From MGBC114844 sp910585855 (lineage in GTDB: Bacteria > Bacillota > Clostridia > Lachnospirales > Lachnospiraceae), in assembly GCA_965646165.1 (NCBI GenBank), contig CBFFYP010000020.1:1-55644 (forward strand): 55,644 bases of DNA, in the 5' to 3' direction. This document shows positions 1-9,511 of this stretch, piece by piece (position 1 is the first letter of the stretch; each line of letters begins with the position of its first letter). The position numbers and the translations under genes are program-made. Under the pieces are notes generated by a model that saw nothing but the letters and a program-made list of their open reading frames with translations, had not been told where the DNA came from and made no database searches.

Positions 1-109
1 TGCGCCCCGGTCTGTCTGGTTGAGAAAAGGAAAAGGCAGAAGTCTTAGAACTTCTTGCTTTTTGGAAACCGGAACAGCAGGATGCCCACCGTTTTCGAAT
101 CTGGCGTCC
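1..109 (+). repeat. Long-hairpin repeat, family A, partial copy A1
   Basis: This is the right-hand half of a family A element; the left half lies outside the window. It carries the conserved tokens of the family in order: GCGCCCCGGTCTGTC, CAGAAGTCTTAGAACTTCT, GGAAACCGGAACAGCA, a copy-specific arm (TGCCCACCGTTTTCGAATC) and the boundary GGCGTCC at 103-109. It lies 3' of the minus-strand lyase gene that ends at 188. Identity rests on near-identical sequence at 30001-30107. Confidence 0.85.
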
Positions 110-187
110 CCCCTTGGAAAACCAAAAAATAGTGCAGCCAAAAAGCCGCACCATTTCCAAAAATATAAAAAAGTAAAAAACTTCCCT

Positions 188-2209
188 TTACCAAAGAAGC
201 ACCGTCCCAACCTGTCTTTCTTTCTCTTTATCAAACACAAGCACCTGTCCAAATCCCATACATCCATCCGCTTCTGTCTGATCCGTTGGCGTATTTACTT
301 CCTGATGACAAACAATTACTACATACTCTTTCCCATTTGCCTCAATTTTTACTGCCTCAGCCCAAGTATCAGGATGAATCACATCTTTAAACTCGGATCG
401 AACTGAAATCTTTTCTGCCTTACATTCTTTTACTCCTCCTGCTTCCTGCCCAAAAACTACCGTAATCAGTGAAGTAAAACCTTTCTTTGTCTTTTGTACA
501 GTAACTGTAGTCTGTTCCTCTGCCTGATTATAATTTCGTGAAATACGAGTCTTTTTTGTACCAATTTCCACTTCAGGTGTTATAAAATACAGATCCGCCT
601 TAGCCTTCTTTCCCTGATAGACCACTCTCTTTTCTTTTTCAAAAATTTCCACATTTCCTTCATTATTAAAATGAAAATATTGGCAATATGCATGTTCTCC
701 GCCAGAATAAAGCTCATCTACAAAAAGATATATATTCGGCTTAATAAAAATCACCTTTCGATTTACAAAAACCCCATTTTCCAAATCCATATATCCAAGA
801 TGACCACCCTGTACAAATTCATACTCTTTCGTAAAACAATGCTTCTGGTTTACTGGAGCAGAAAGTTTCGAACACTCCCAAGAATCTTTACATACCGTAA
901 ATAATTTTCCATCCACCGTAATCGTGTTATGTGCCATAGGATCTTTAAACTCATAGCGGTTTGGTCCAGCCACATAGTTAAACCGCCCTGAATCCATCAA
1001 AACATCTTCTCCGCAGATTACCAAATCCACATGCAGTTTATCCGAATGACCATGCCCTGCTCCTAACGTCCCGCAGTGAAAATGCAAAACATTTCCATTC
1101 TCTCCCCAATCCGTACGCAGATAATAATTTCCGCTCTCCGTCAAAGCAACCGAAGTAAACTTCAGTTCTGTTGCTTGCATCTGTTCATACTGCATAGCTG
1201 CCTCAATTCCCAAATCCCATACACTTTCAAAATCCAGCCGCTGAAATCCCGCTGCCTTTAAAGTCGGATCGGAAAATACCCATGCTCCGATACTAATATA
1301 ATCCCGAATATCCGTATCATCGCTATCTCCATTTAAAAACTGATGCCCATTTGGTTTCTTCCATGCAGCATTGGCATAAGCCATCCGATGCACCCGCTCT
1401 GTAATCGTCTTAGGAACAGCAATCCCGTTACGAGATGCCAAAATCAGCACATCCAAAAAGCAGTGATACACTTCATTGTGATACATCGGGGACTGCTCCC
1501 ACTGCACCCCATCTGGAAGAATCTGAAGCCGTGCCTCTATCTCTAAATGCTCCAAAGCAATCCGTGCATATTCTTTCGTCCGTTCACTCTGAGGCAGCAT
1601 CAAAGCAATCTCAAACAGCCCATGATCCTCTAAAACACTCCAATTACTCATTCGCCGCATCACAGAATGATACTCAATCAAATACTCTGCATGTGTTATC
1701 ATACACTGATAAAAAGCATCCACCACTTCATCCGTAAGATACACACTATCCCGAAAATAAGCAAACGCCTTTGTCCAAAATTCTCCTCTTAATCCGGCTT
1801 CAATCGTCCGCCAAGTCGTCTTCTTCGATTCCTCTGTAAGAGGCACTTTTTTTATCCAGTCCATCAACATCTCGGTAAAAACCTTGGCATACTTTTCATC
1901 TTTCGTAATCGCATAAGCCTGCCCCAGACAAATAAAAAACCGATGCCGGTTAAACTGAAAAATAAACTCTGGATCATCTCCCGGCATATAATCCCACTGA
2001 ATCTCTTTTTCAAACACAACCGGCTCATATGTCCGCTCCATATCCCACTTTAAATCAAATAAAAACTCCTTTCGGCAAACCTCCTCTGCCACCCGAAGAA
2101 TATGCTCCACATCCTCCGGCCAATAAGTCCTGCAATACTCCCCAATCCTTTCTATATCATCAAAAAAATAACAACTCACATCCCGATCAAAAAACTCTGC
2201 CTTTGTCAC
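188..2209 (-). CDS. Heparinase II/III family polysaccharide lyase
   Basis: This 673-residue protein has the two-part layout of heparinase II/III-type lyases: an alpha-helical N-terminal half (roughly residues 1-350, an alginate-lyase-like toroid) and a C-terminal beta-sandwich half. The diagnostic block around residues 385-420 reads GAGHGHSDKLHVDLV...MDSGRFNY, the His-rich heparinase II/III signature. Enzymes of this family cleave uronic-acid-containing polysaccharides by beta-elimination, leaving an unsaturated uronyl end. No signal peptide is visible, so it may act in the cytoplasm on imported oligosaccharides. It starts 12 bp after the GH88 gene and is probably co-transcribed with it, since GH88 removes the unsaturated sugar that such a lyase creates. 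The substrate (glycosaminoglycan, alginate or another uronate polymer) cannot be read from sequence alone. Confidence 0.85.
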   Translation of the reverse strand: MTKAEFFDRDVSCYFFDDIERIGEYCRTYWPEDVEHILRVAEEVCRKEFLFDLKWDMERTYEPVVFEKEIQWDYMPGDDPEFIFQFNRHRFFICLGQAYAITKDEKYAKVFTEMLMDWIKKVPLTEESKKTTWRTIEAGLRGEFWTKAFAYFRDSVYLTDEVVDAFYQCMITHAEYLIEYHSVMRRMSNWSVLEDHGLFEIALMLPQSERTKEYARIALEHLEIEARLQILPDGVQWEQSPMYHNEVYHCFLDVLILASRNGIAVPKTITERVHRMAYANAAWKKPNGHQFLNGDSDDTDIRDYISIGAWVFSDPTLKAAGFQRLDFESVWDLGIEAAMQYEQMQATELKFTSVALTESGNYYLRTDWGENGNVLHFHCGTLGAGHGHSDKLHVDLVICGEDVLMDSGRFNYVAGPNRYEFKDPMAHNTITVDGKLFTVCKDSWECSKLSAPVNQKHCFTKEYEFVQGGHLGYMDLENGVFVNRKVIFIKPNIYLFVDELYSGGEHAYCQYFHFNNEGNVEIFEKEKRVVYQGKKAKADLYFITPEVEIGTKKTRISRNYNQAEEQTTVTVQKTKKGFTSLITVVFGQEAGGVKECKAEKISVRSEFKDVIHPDTWAEAVKIEANGKEYVVIVCHQEVNTPTDQTEADGCMGFGQVLVFDKEKERQVGTVLLW

Positions 2210-2221
2210 CGCTTTTCCCTC

Positions 2222-3415
2222 CTACCAATAAAGTTTCCAATCCTTACGAAGCCGTGTCAGTGCTTCCATATAAAAATAATCTCCCCAAGAATTACATTCA
2301 TCCACTCCATAGTGATTACAAGTATTATAAGGAGAATGATTCGAATACGTACTATGCAGCACCAATCCATTCGAAACCTCTGAATCCTTTACCGCATAAA
2401 AATCCCATAAAGCCTTTACCAACTGCCCTGCAATCCTTATATAATAATCCGCATCCTCTTTTTCCAAATATTTTGCCATCTCCAGCATCCCACAGGCAGC
2501 AATCGAAGCACTAGAAGAATCTCTAGGCTGTTCATCCCCATCCGTAAATTCCAAATCCCAAAAAGGCACAAGATCCTTTGGCAGATGCCGCAAAAAATAC
2601 TCCGTCACCTTATGAAAAATTGAAATATACTCCGGGTTCTTTGTATACTTATAAGCCAATGCCATTCCATAAACACCCCATGCCTGTCCACGTGCCCATG
2701 CCGATCCGTCCCGATACCCCTGACAAGTAGCCCCGTGATCCGGCGCACCGGTCTTCATATCAAAGAAAAACGTATGCCAAGTCGAATAATCCTCACGAAT
2801 CACATTAGAAACAGCCGTATGAATATGTTTTTGTGCAATATCATGATAAACTGTATTCCCCGTTTCCTCTGAAGCCCAATAAAGCAAAGGTAAATTCAAA
2901 AGGCAGTCAATAATCAGCCGATAATTTCCCGGCTCATCCATAGCCCCCCATGCCTGAATAAATTCTCCCACCGGATGATACCGAGTAATCAACTGATCCG
3001 CTGCCAAAATAGCCGCCCGCTTCCCCTTTTCACTTCCAATCAGCTTATAACCCGCTACACAGCTTGGCGAATACAAAAAACCCATATCATGATGATCCAC
3101 CTGAATTTTCTTCTCAATCCGATTCAAAAAGTTATCTACCTGAATCTCTCCTGCCCTTCGAAGCTGCTTTGCTGCATCCATTCCTTTTTCCAAAGCATAC
3201 TCATAAGCCAGCCAAATTTCTCCAGTCCAAAACCCCGTTGTCCAATCTACATTTTCAATTGGCTGATAAAACTGATTGACACTATAAGCATTTTGAAATT
3301 TATCCGTAAAAACATCCAAGTTCCGAACAATCTGTCCCACCGCAAACTGTAAAGCCTCTCCAATTTCATCAGCGGAAATTTCTTTATAATTTTGAAAAAC
3401 AATTCGATTTTCCAT
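2222..3415 (-). CDS. GH88 unsaturated glucuronyl hydrolase
   Basis: This 397-residue protein matches glycoside hydrolase family 88 in length and motifs: DHHDMGFLYSPS near residue 110, RDGSAWARGQAWGVYG near residue 240 and PRDSSSASIAACGML near residue 300. The first and second motifs hold the aspartates expected for catalysis. Family members hydrate the double bond of unsaturated uronic acids left by polysaccharide lyases and release the sugar. There is no signal peptide, consistent with cytoplasmic action on imported disaccharides. The start is the ATG at 3415 behind AAAGGAG. It is followed after 12 bp by a heparinase-type lyase and sits 560 bp downstream of the sugar ABC importer, separated by a hairpin repeat and an AT-rich stretch that may hold its own promoter. 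Confidence 0.9.
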   Translation of the reverse strand: MENRIVFQNYKEISADEIGEALQFAVGQIVRNLDVFTDKFQNAYSVNQFYQPIENVDWTTGFWTGEIWLAYEYALEKGMDAAKQLRRAGEIQVDNFLNRIEKKIQVDHHDMGFLYSPSCVAGYKLIGSEKGKRAAILAADQLITRYHPVGEFIQAWGAMDEPGNYRLIIDCLLNLPLLYWASEETGNTVYHDIAQKHIHTAVSNVIREDYSTWHTFFFDMKTGAPDHGATCQGYRDGSAWARGQAWGVYGMALAYKYTKNPEYISIFHKVTEYFLRHLPKDLVPFWDLEFTDGDEQPRDSSSASIAACGMLEMAKYLEKEDADYYIRIAGQLVKALWDFYAVKDSEVSNGLVLHSTYSNHSPYNTCNHYGVDECNSWGDYFYMEALTRLRKDWKLYW

Positions 3416-3450
3416 ATTCCTTTCTCCTTTAAAGCAAAATATGAAGTGAC

Positions 3451-3480
3451 GGCAGAGTTGAGGGTTAATCCTACTCTGCC
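3451..3480. promoter_or_regulatory. Inverted repeat upstream of the GH88 gene
   Basis: GGCAGAGT and ACTCTGCC form an 8-bp perfect stem around a 14-nt loop, 36-65 bp upstream of the GH88 start codon. It has no flanking T-run in the direction of GH88 transcription. An operator or 5' leader hairpin is more likely than a terminator. The rest of 3481-3711 is AT-rich sequence with no other structure I can name. Confidence 0.35.
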
Positions 3481-3711
3481 TGTTTACTGAATAAATATAA
3501 ACAAAAAAATAATCAAAAATTGAAGTAGATCAAAATTTAAACTTTCTATCATTAAAATAAAGTTATATTTTTCTAAAAATATTACTATTACATTTAAACC
3601 ATTCTTACTTATTTAAATGACCAAATAGATAAATATAGCTAAATCAATTAAATTTAACTCTTAAACAGAAATATAAAATTGAAAATAACATGCATCCGTT
3701 TATTCAGAAAT

Positions 3712-3961
3712 AACCAGCCAGATTTTGAAGCTAGGTTTCTTTTGCAGCGACTTTGTAGGAAAATTAGAAACTCTTAGACTTCTGTTCATCTTCTAGGAAT
3801 TGTCGGGCATGGACGCCCGACAAAGGCACTTCACTAGCCATGGATGGCGTATGAAGTGCCGATTCCGTCCGGTCAGATACACATTTTACAGAAGTCTTAG
3901 TGTTTCTTATTTTCCGAAAACCGGAGCAGCAAAAGAAACCTAGTTTCAGAATCTAGCGTCC
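3712..3961 (+). repeat. Long-hairpin repeat, family A variant A2 (different core)
   Basis: The outer arms at 3720-3745 and 3929-3954 pair over 26 bp with two wobble-type mismatches. The outer internal loop matches family A (GCAGCGACTTTGTAGGAAA...TTAGAA, CAGAAGTCTTAG, GAAAACCGGAGCAGCA), and the boundary tags are AACCAGCC and GCGTCC. The centre differs from other copies: it has two short hairpins, TGTCGGGC/GCCCGACA and GGCACTTCA/TGAAGTGCC, in place of the usual GGGGCG...CGCCCC rod. It starts about 15 bp after the stop codon of the minus-strand permease gene. Confidence 0.85.
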
Positions 3962-3976
3962 GGTTGGTTCGGTTCT

Positions 3977-4825
3977 CTATCCTTTAATTCCGGTACTTGC
4001 CACACCTTCCACAAAGTTTTTCTGTAAAATCAAAAATACAATCAATACAGGAATCAAAGAAACCACGGAGGCTGCCATCAAAAGCCCATATTGGGAAGAA
4101 TACTGTCCAATAAACGAATTCTTAATTCCAAGCTGAATCGTCCAATTCGCCTTATTCGGAGTTAAATAAATCAACGGTCCAAGATAATCATTCCAAGTAG
4201 CCACAAAAGTAAAGATCGTCAATGTAGCCAAAGAAGGTTTTGACAAAGGCAGCATAATCTTCAGATAAATCATATATTCACTCATCCCATCAATCCGGGC
4301 GGCCTCACAAAGTTCATCTGGAATCCCCATATAAAACTGCCGCATCATAAACACACCAAATGCAGAAAATGCCTGCAAACAAATCATAGCCGTTAATTTT
4401 CCATTTAAATGAAATACATTACTCATCATAATAAACTGAGGCACCATATAAACCTGCCAAGGAACGGCAATCGTAGCAATATAAGCCAAAAACAGTTTAT
4501 CTTTATGTTTAAAATGCAGTTTTGCAAAAGAATATGCTGCAAAGCTGCTGGTCAAAAGCTGCAAAAAAGTAACCACTACCGTTAATAATGCAGTATTTCC
4601 AATATAACGGGTAAAATCCATCCGCTTCCAAATTTCAACATAATTATTCCAACGAGGATTTTTCGGAATCCATACAAAAGGATTCATCTGGAAAACCTCT
4701 CGATCCGATTTAATTGATGAAGACAACATCCATAAAAACGGCACAATCATAAATGCTGCTAATAGAAAAAGGATTACATAAACAATCACTTTCCCGACAA
4801 TCGCTTTCCGTCTTGCTGATTTCAT
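3977..4825 (-). CDS. Sugar ABC transporter permease (MalG/LacG type)
   Basis: This is a 282-residue membrane protein with about six transmembrane segments, beginning with a hydrophobic helix near residues 12-34 after a basic N-terminus. The EAA loop that docks the ATPase reads EAARIDGMSEYMIYLKIMLP near residue 180, as in carbohydrate permeases of the CUT1 type. It is the last gene of the solute-binding protein, permease, permease operon and starts 20 bp after its partner. No ATPase gene is present. This is common in Firmicutes, where a shared MsmK-type ATPase elsewhere on the chromosome powers several importers. A hairpin repeat follows directly after the stop. Confidence 0.92.
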   Translation of the reverse strand: MKSARRKAIVGKVIVYVILFLLAAFMIVPFLWMLSSSIKSDREVFQMNPFVWIPKNPRWNNYVEIWKRMDFTRYIGNTALLTVVVTFLQLLTSSFAAYSFAKLHFKHKDKLFLAYIATIAVPWQVYMVPQFIMMSNVFHLNGKLTAMICLQAFSAFGVFMMRQFYMGIPDELCEAARIDGMSEYMIYLKIMLPLSKPSLATLTIFTFVATWNDYLGPLIYLTPNKANWTIQLGIKNSFIGQYSSQYGLLMAASVVSLIPVLIVFLILQKNFVEGVASTGIKG

Positions 4826-4845
4826 CTCTTTTTCTCCTTTCCTCT

Positions 4846-5793
4846 TTATGAATTCGCATAATTCTTTTCGCCCTTAAATTGAATTAAAGTAACTGCCAGT
4901 ACCAGTAAAAACAAAACCATAGCAACTGCACTTGCATACCCTAAATCCCATTCAATAAAACCTTTTTGATAAATATAATGTACCAAAACAGTAGAGGAAA
5001 TCGTTAATGTATTATTATCACCGCCCGCCAGTAAAGTAGCAACATCAAATACCTTAAAGCAGTTAATAGTCAGCATTACTGATACAAAAAATGTAGTTGG
5101 TTTTAACTGAGGCCAAGTAATCGAAGTAAACTTCTGCCAAGTATTTGCCCCATCCAAGCTGGCTGCTTCATAAAGTTCTTTTGAAATTCCCTGAAGTCCG
5201 GCAAGATAAATTACCATATAATAACCCATAAATTTCCATACGCTAAATAAAATATAACTAACCATAACTAAATTTCCGACAAACCACTGCGGTAAATCTT
5301 TATTTTCAACATGGAATACATAATAAAGAATTGCATTGACCGGTCCAGACTGGGAAAATAACATTTTCCAAACAGCCGTTACCGCAACTAGAGATGCTAC
5401 ATAAGGAAAAAATGCCACTGTACGAAAAATTCCTCGACCACAAATCTGCTGATTTAATAAAATAGCCAGTGCCAAAGAAGCAATCAGAGTAAGCGGCACA
5501 GTTCCGATACAATAAATAATTGTATTTTTTAATGCTGCAAGAAAAAACTTATCCGAAAATAATTTTGTAAAATTCGAAATTCCCGCAAACTGAATCGGAT
5601 TACTACCATCCCATCTGGTAAATGCCAATACAAAAGCAAATACAACCGGTATTAGAGTAAATACAGCAAACCCGATAAAATTGGGTGCTATAAAAGAAAG
5701 TGCAACCAAAGTTCTGCGTCTTTCCTTTTGTTCCCTTCCTTTGATTAATGCTTCATTTTGAACCGTTTCCTCCTTTTTTTTCCCTTCACTCAT
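4846..5793 (-). CDS. Sugar ABC transporter permease (MalF/LacF type)
   Basis: This permease of about 315 residues has six predicted membrane spans and the EAA motif YEAASLDGANTWQKFTSITW. It forms the heterodimeric channel with the MalG-type protein encoded downstream. An upstream in-frame ATG at 5895 exists, but the ATG at 5793 has GGAGGG at good spacing and gives the usual soluble charged N-terminus (MSEGKKKEETV), so I chose that start. The gap to the binding-protein gene contains a stable hairpin, which probably lowers permease expression relative to the binding protein. Confidence 0.92.
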   Translation of the reverse strand: MSEGKKKEETVQNEALIKGREQKERRRTLVALSFIAPNFIGFAVFTLIPVVFAFVLAFTRWDGSNPIQFAGISNFTKLFSDKFFLAALKNTIIYCIGTVPLTLIASLALAILLNQQICGRGIFRTVAFFPYVASLVAVTAVWKMLFSQSGPVNAILYYVFHVENKDLPQWFVGNLVMVSYILFSVWKFMGYYMVIYLAGLQGISKELYEAASLDGANTWQKFTSITWPQLKPTTFFVSVMLTINCFKVFDVATLLAGGDNNTLTISSTVLVHYIYQKGFIEWDLGYASAVAMVLFLLVLAVTLIQFKGEKNYANS

Positions 5794-5828
5794 AAAAACC
5801 TTCCCTCCTTTTTTTCTCTTACTCAGAA

Positions 5829-5851
5829 CCCGGCAGTTTTTCACTGCCGGG
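5829..5851. promoter_or_regulatory. Intercistronic hairpin between binding-protein and permease genes
   Basis: CCCGGCAG and CTGCCGGG form a perfect 8-bp GC-rich stem with a 7-nt loop in the 160-bp gap downstream of the solute-binding protein gene. There is no T-run after it on the transcribed (minus) strand. It fits an mRNA-stabilising or partial-attenuation hairpin of the kind that raises binding-protein over permease levels. Confidence 0.55.
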
Positions 5852-5955
5852 CTGTATCTTTTTATGTACACACCAATGCAAAGGAAATATGCCACTAAAT
5901 TGGCGCATTGGCGGTGCGGCGAGTAAGGAAAATCTTCCCTACCCGATTTTATTTA

Positions 5956-7344
5956 TTATTTATTAATAATCTTTCCAATTGCATCATTCATTGCTGCAAT
6001 TCCTTCATCAATTGTCATTTCACCAGACATAATACTAGAATGATAAGAATCTAAAATACTATTGATTTCTGATACATTCTCTGCATACGGAACTTCCAGA
6101 TACAAATTTGAAACTTCCAATGCTGCTTTACTCTGCTCATCTTGTGGGAATCCATCTAAGCTAGAGATAATATCCATTGCTTCAGAAGTCATAATTGCAG
6201 GGAAGTTTCCTGTTTCTGCCATTACCTTTGCTCCTTCTGTACCGCTGACAAATTCTACAAAATCCCATGCTGCATCTTTATTAGAAGCACCAGTGCTTAC
6301 TGCAATACCAGTAATTGTACCCAAAGTAGAACCTGCTTCTACACCCTCTGCATGAGGATATTTTGCAATCGCCCAGTTTCCGCACAATGAACTGTCATAA
6401 TCACCAGACTGTAAATTAGAAATCATAGTAGAAATAAACCAAGATCCCATATTCATCATTGCTACATCTCCGCCAGAAAATGCTGCTGAATAGTGAAGAC
6501 CTTCTGTTTTTAAATTAGTAAAAGAACGGCAGATTCCGTCTGCTTCCTGATTCAGAATCATTTCATAATATGGTTTAAAGAAATCATATGTTCCAGAAAG
6601 AATAGAATGTTCTCCGTCTAATACACCAAATAACTGTACTGCAGAACGCCATGTATGATAGTGCGCACCATAGACAGAACTTCCGAAGTCAGAACTAGAA
6701 ACCTGTCTTGCCAATGCATCATACTGCTCAAATGTCATATCATTAGTCGGATACTCTACCCCTGCCTTGTCAAATAAATCTTTATTGTAGAACAATACCC
6801 AGAAGTCATTTCTAAACGGTAACTGATACAATTTTCCATCCACCATAATCTGATCAGTAGCTCCGCCATATAAAGATAAATCAATATTGGCTTTACTGAT
6901 ATAATCATCCAATGGCTCAATCGTATTTTTCTGAACCAATGTTGCATAACCTGGTACATCTTTTACTGTTACTACATCAAAAGTAGAAGTATCACCGGAT
7001 AGCTGTGTTGCAAGAACTGTCATATAATCGGAAGAACCCAAATCAATCAGTTCAATCGTTACATTATCGTTCTTTTCTTCATAAGCATCTTTTAACGCAA
7101 TCCAATATGGTGTTGCATCCTGATCCCAGATTGCCCACTTCAATGTAACTGCCTCTCCTCCAGAAGGCTGTGCCTGCGTTGTAGTAGACGCTTCTGTTGT
7201 TGCTGCCGTTGTTGTTGTTTCCTGAGATGCAGTTGTTGTAGGAGCTTGTGTCGTTGTCGGTGTAGTGCTGTTTCCTCCGCATCCTGTCAAGGCAAGCACC
7301 ATGGAACATGCCATTACTGCGCTAAAAAACTTTCTTTTTTTCAT
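5956..7344 (-). CDS. Sugar ABC transporter substrate-binding lipoprotein
   Basis: This 462-residue extracellular solute-binding protein (family 1) has a lipoprotein signal peptide: MKKRKFFSAVMACSMVLALTGC, with lipobox LTGC and the lipidated Cys near residue 22. A Thr/Ala-rich linker (residues about 25-62) follows, then the mature domain starting TLKWAIWDQDATPYW. It captures oligosaccharides outside the cell and hands them to the two permeases downstream. Placement beside uronate lyases and GH88 suggests unsaturated or acidic oligosaccharide ligands; this is inference. It is divergent from the YesM/YesN-type regulators, its likely controllers. Confidence 0.93.
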   Translation of the reverse strand: MKKRKFFSAVMACSMVLALTGCGGNSTTPTTTQAPTTTASQETTTTAATTEASTTTQAQPSGGEAVTLKWAIWDQDATPYWIALKDAYEEKNDNVTIELIDLGSSDYMTVLATQLSGDTSTFDVVTVKDVPGYATLVQKNTIEPLDDYISKANIDLSLYGGATDQIMVDGKLYQLPFRNDFWVLFYNKDLFDKAGVEYPTNDMTFEQYDALARQVSSSDFGSSVYGAHYHTWRSAVQLFGVLDGEHSILSGTYDFFKPYYEMILNQEADGICRSFTNLKTEGLHYSAAFSGGDVAMMNMGSWFISTMISNLQSGDYDSSLCGNWAIAKYPHAEGVEAGSTLGTITGIAVSTGASNKDAAWDFVEFVSGTEGAKVMAETGNFPAIMTSEAMDIISSLDGFPQDEQSKAALEVSNLYLEVPYAENVSEINSILDSYHSSIMSGEMTIDEGIAAMNDAIGKIINK

Positions 7345-7415
7345 AGTAGTCCTCCTTTTCTACTGGCTGATGCCAAAAGCAGCAGCCTTTTGCTTGTGTC
7401 TTTCTGACAATTTTT

Positions 7416-7421
7416 ATTATA
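7416..7421 (-). promoter_or_regulatory. Candidate -10 box for the ABC importer operon
   Basis: TATAAT on the minus strand lies about 70 bp upstream of the binding-protein start codon. I see no good -35 at 17 bp spacing, which would fit an activator-dependent promoter under AraC-type control. Assigned on motif match only. Confidence 0.35.
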
Positions 7422-7589
7422 ACCTATTTTTCACAAAAAAGAAATGTAAAATCCAATTAAATTTCATCTTTTTTTACGCTGTTTATTATAATAATTTTCT
7501 ATTATTTCCAGATCTTCCAAAAAAAGATGTAATATTTTAAGATAATATATATTTTTTTACTTTTTCTTTTTTCTTTTCTGTATCCTTTC

Positions 7590-7618
7590 TTGACATTTTT
7601 TCTAACTTACTATAATAT
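7590..7618 (+). promoter_or_regulatory. Sigma-A-type promoter for the two-component genes
   Basis: TTGACA at 7590-7595 is followed by TATAATAT from 7611. Reading the -10 as TAATAT (7613-7618) gives the ideal 17-bp spacer; reading it as TATAAT gives 15. It ends 58 bp before the kinase start codon. Confidence 0.6.
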
Positions 7619-7676
7619 AAAAAAATATTAACTTTCCCTTTGACTAAAAACCAGCAAAGAAAGAGAGGAATCCCCC

Positions 7677-9506
7677 ATGTTCCGTTCCATTAAAGCAAAA
7701 ATTACCATTATTTCTGTTTTTATCTCCTTAACTGTCACTCTGCTTACCGTATCTTTCTTTTATTATATTTTTGACTCAAACCTAAGAAAAAATTTAATTC
7801 AATCCACAGAGTTCGCTTTGCAGATGACAATGAATACAATTACAGAAAATATCAATCAGTTACTCTATCTTTCTGATTGGGGAAATCATGCCGAATTTGT
7901 CTACCAATTTTTAACTTCCAACTCAGAAAATAAACTGGTAAAATTAAACGCCTATCAGCGTATGAAAGAAGAATATGATACCAACAAAGCACATGACTAT
8001 CTGCTTCGCCTTATGATTGGAAATCAAAATAACCGCTTTATTCAAGAAATTAAATTTGTATCAGACAGTTCCAACAAAGATTATGAAAAAGCGACACAAG
8101 CAGATTATTTCTCTACACTGCTCTTTTCTCCTGATCTTACTTGGATTGGTTTTGTAGAAGATCCATTATATCCATCTGGAACACGCCAGATTATTCCGGT
8201 TATCCGCCCTATCTATCACCGTTATAATACTTCGATTGTCGGCTGGACCTATTTAACGATTTCTTCTGATCTTCTGTTAGATGCACTTTCCCAATATCCG
8301 ATTACAGAAGGCAACCAGCTCTATATTACATTTGGTGAAAAAACTTACTTATATGAAAATCAGTCATTTTTTGAATACTCCTTTTCGGATATTCAGCCAA
8401 TCCGCACTAAAGGACTTTATCAGGGAACAACACTTTATACTATTACTGCCCCTGATGGCAGCAAAGCAACCCTAGTCCGTTACCCTTCTGTTTTAAACGG
8501 CTGGTATCTCTCTCAAAGTATTTCCGATACACAACTGCACAGCCAGCAAAAAACCTATCGTCTTATTTTATGTATTATCCTGCTTCTCAGCCTTTCTTTA
8601 GGAGCGATTCTCGCTTTTTCTCTCTATCGGATTATCAACAATCCGGTTGCCCAGCTTCAAAAGAAAATGCAGGAAATCTCAAAAGGAGATTTTTCCTATG
8701 AAGCTGCTATTGAATGGAATAATGAATTTGGCGAAATCGGAAGAGGAATTAATTCTCTTTCTACTAATATCGTACAATTAATGGAAAACCGTATCTCTGC
8801 AGAAAAACAGCAAAAAGAACTAGAATATCAAGTACTGCAAAGTCAGATAAATCCGCATTTTCTTTATAATACGCTAAATTCTATCAAGTGGATGGCAACC
8901 ATTCAAAATGCTACTGGAATTGCCGAAATGACAACTTCACTTTCCCGGCTGCTGAAAAGTATCTCAAAGGGAACAAGACAAGTCATTTCCATTCGGGAAG
9001 AAATCGAACTTTTAAAAAATTATGTTTTAATACAGCAATACCGCTACGGTGGTATTATTACAGTAACTTATCAAATAGAAGACAACATTTTTGATTATCT
9101 GATTCCAAAATTTACCCTTCAGCCAATTGTAGAAAATGCAATGTTTCATGGAATTGAAGCCAAAGGCGGTTCTGGTGAAGTCAAAATTGCTATCTCTAAA
9201 AACACTTGGTTAGAACAACCCGGAATCTATATTGAAGTAACAGATAATGGAATTGGTATGTCAAAAGAACTAATTGAACAGGTTCTTTCTGAAAGCCCGC
9301 AGGAAATACAGCACGATTTTTTTCGAAAAATCGGCATCAACAATGTCAATAAACGGATTCAATTCTATTTTGGAGAACACTATGGAATTTCTATTAAAAG
9401 TGAACTTGGTAAATTTACTACCATGCAGATTCAGCTTCCCTGTCGGAATATAAACGATCTCTCAGAAGAAGAAAAATCACAAAATAGAATAAATAAAGAG
9501 GAATGA
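7677..9506 (+). CDS. Membrane sensor histidine kinase, YesM/LytS type
   Basis: This 609-residue kinase has an N-terminal transmembrane helix (residues about 10-32), an extracellular sensing region to about residue 290, a second membrane helix (LILCIILLLSLSLGAILAFS), and a HAMP-like linker. The His-kinase box is QSQINPHFLYNTLNSIKWMA, with the phospho-acceptor His in NPHFLYN. The ATPase N-box is VENAMFHGIE, with DNGIGM further on. The family senses carbohydrate-related signals and phosphorylates YesN-type regulators. Its stop codon overlaps the next gene's upstream ATG (ATGA). Placed opposite the sugar importer, it is the likely sensor for this polysaccharide locus. Confidence 0.93.
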   Translation: MFRSIKAKITIISVFISLTVTLLTVSFFYYIFDSNLRKNLIQSTEFALQMTMNTITENINQLLYLSDWGNHAEFVYQFLTSNSENKLVKLNAYQRMKEEYDTNKAHDYLLRLMIGNQNNRFIQEIKFVSDSSNKDYEKATQADYFSTLLFSPDLTWIGFVEDPLYPSGTRQIIPVIRPIYHRYNTSIVGWTYLTISSDLLLDALSQYPITEGNQLYITFGEKTYLYENQSFFEYSFSDIQPIRTKGLYQGTTLYTITAPDGSKATLVRYPSVLNGWYLSQSISDTQLHSQQKTYRLILCIILLLSLSLGAILAFSLYRIINNPVAQLQKKMQEISKGDFSYEAAIEWNNEFGEIGRGINSLSTNIVQLMENRISAEKQQKELEYQVLQSQINPHFLYNTLNSIKWMATIQNATGIAEMTTSLSRLLKSISKGTRQVISIREEIELLKNYVLIQQYRYGGIITVTYQIEDNIFDYLIPKFTLQPIVENAMFHGIEAKGGSGEVKIAISKNTWLEQPGIYIEVTDNGIGMSKELIEQVLSESPQEIQHDFFRKIGINNVNKRIQFYFGEHYGISIKSELGKFTTMQIQLPCRNINDLSEEEKSQNRINKEE

Positions 9507-9511
9507 AAACT

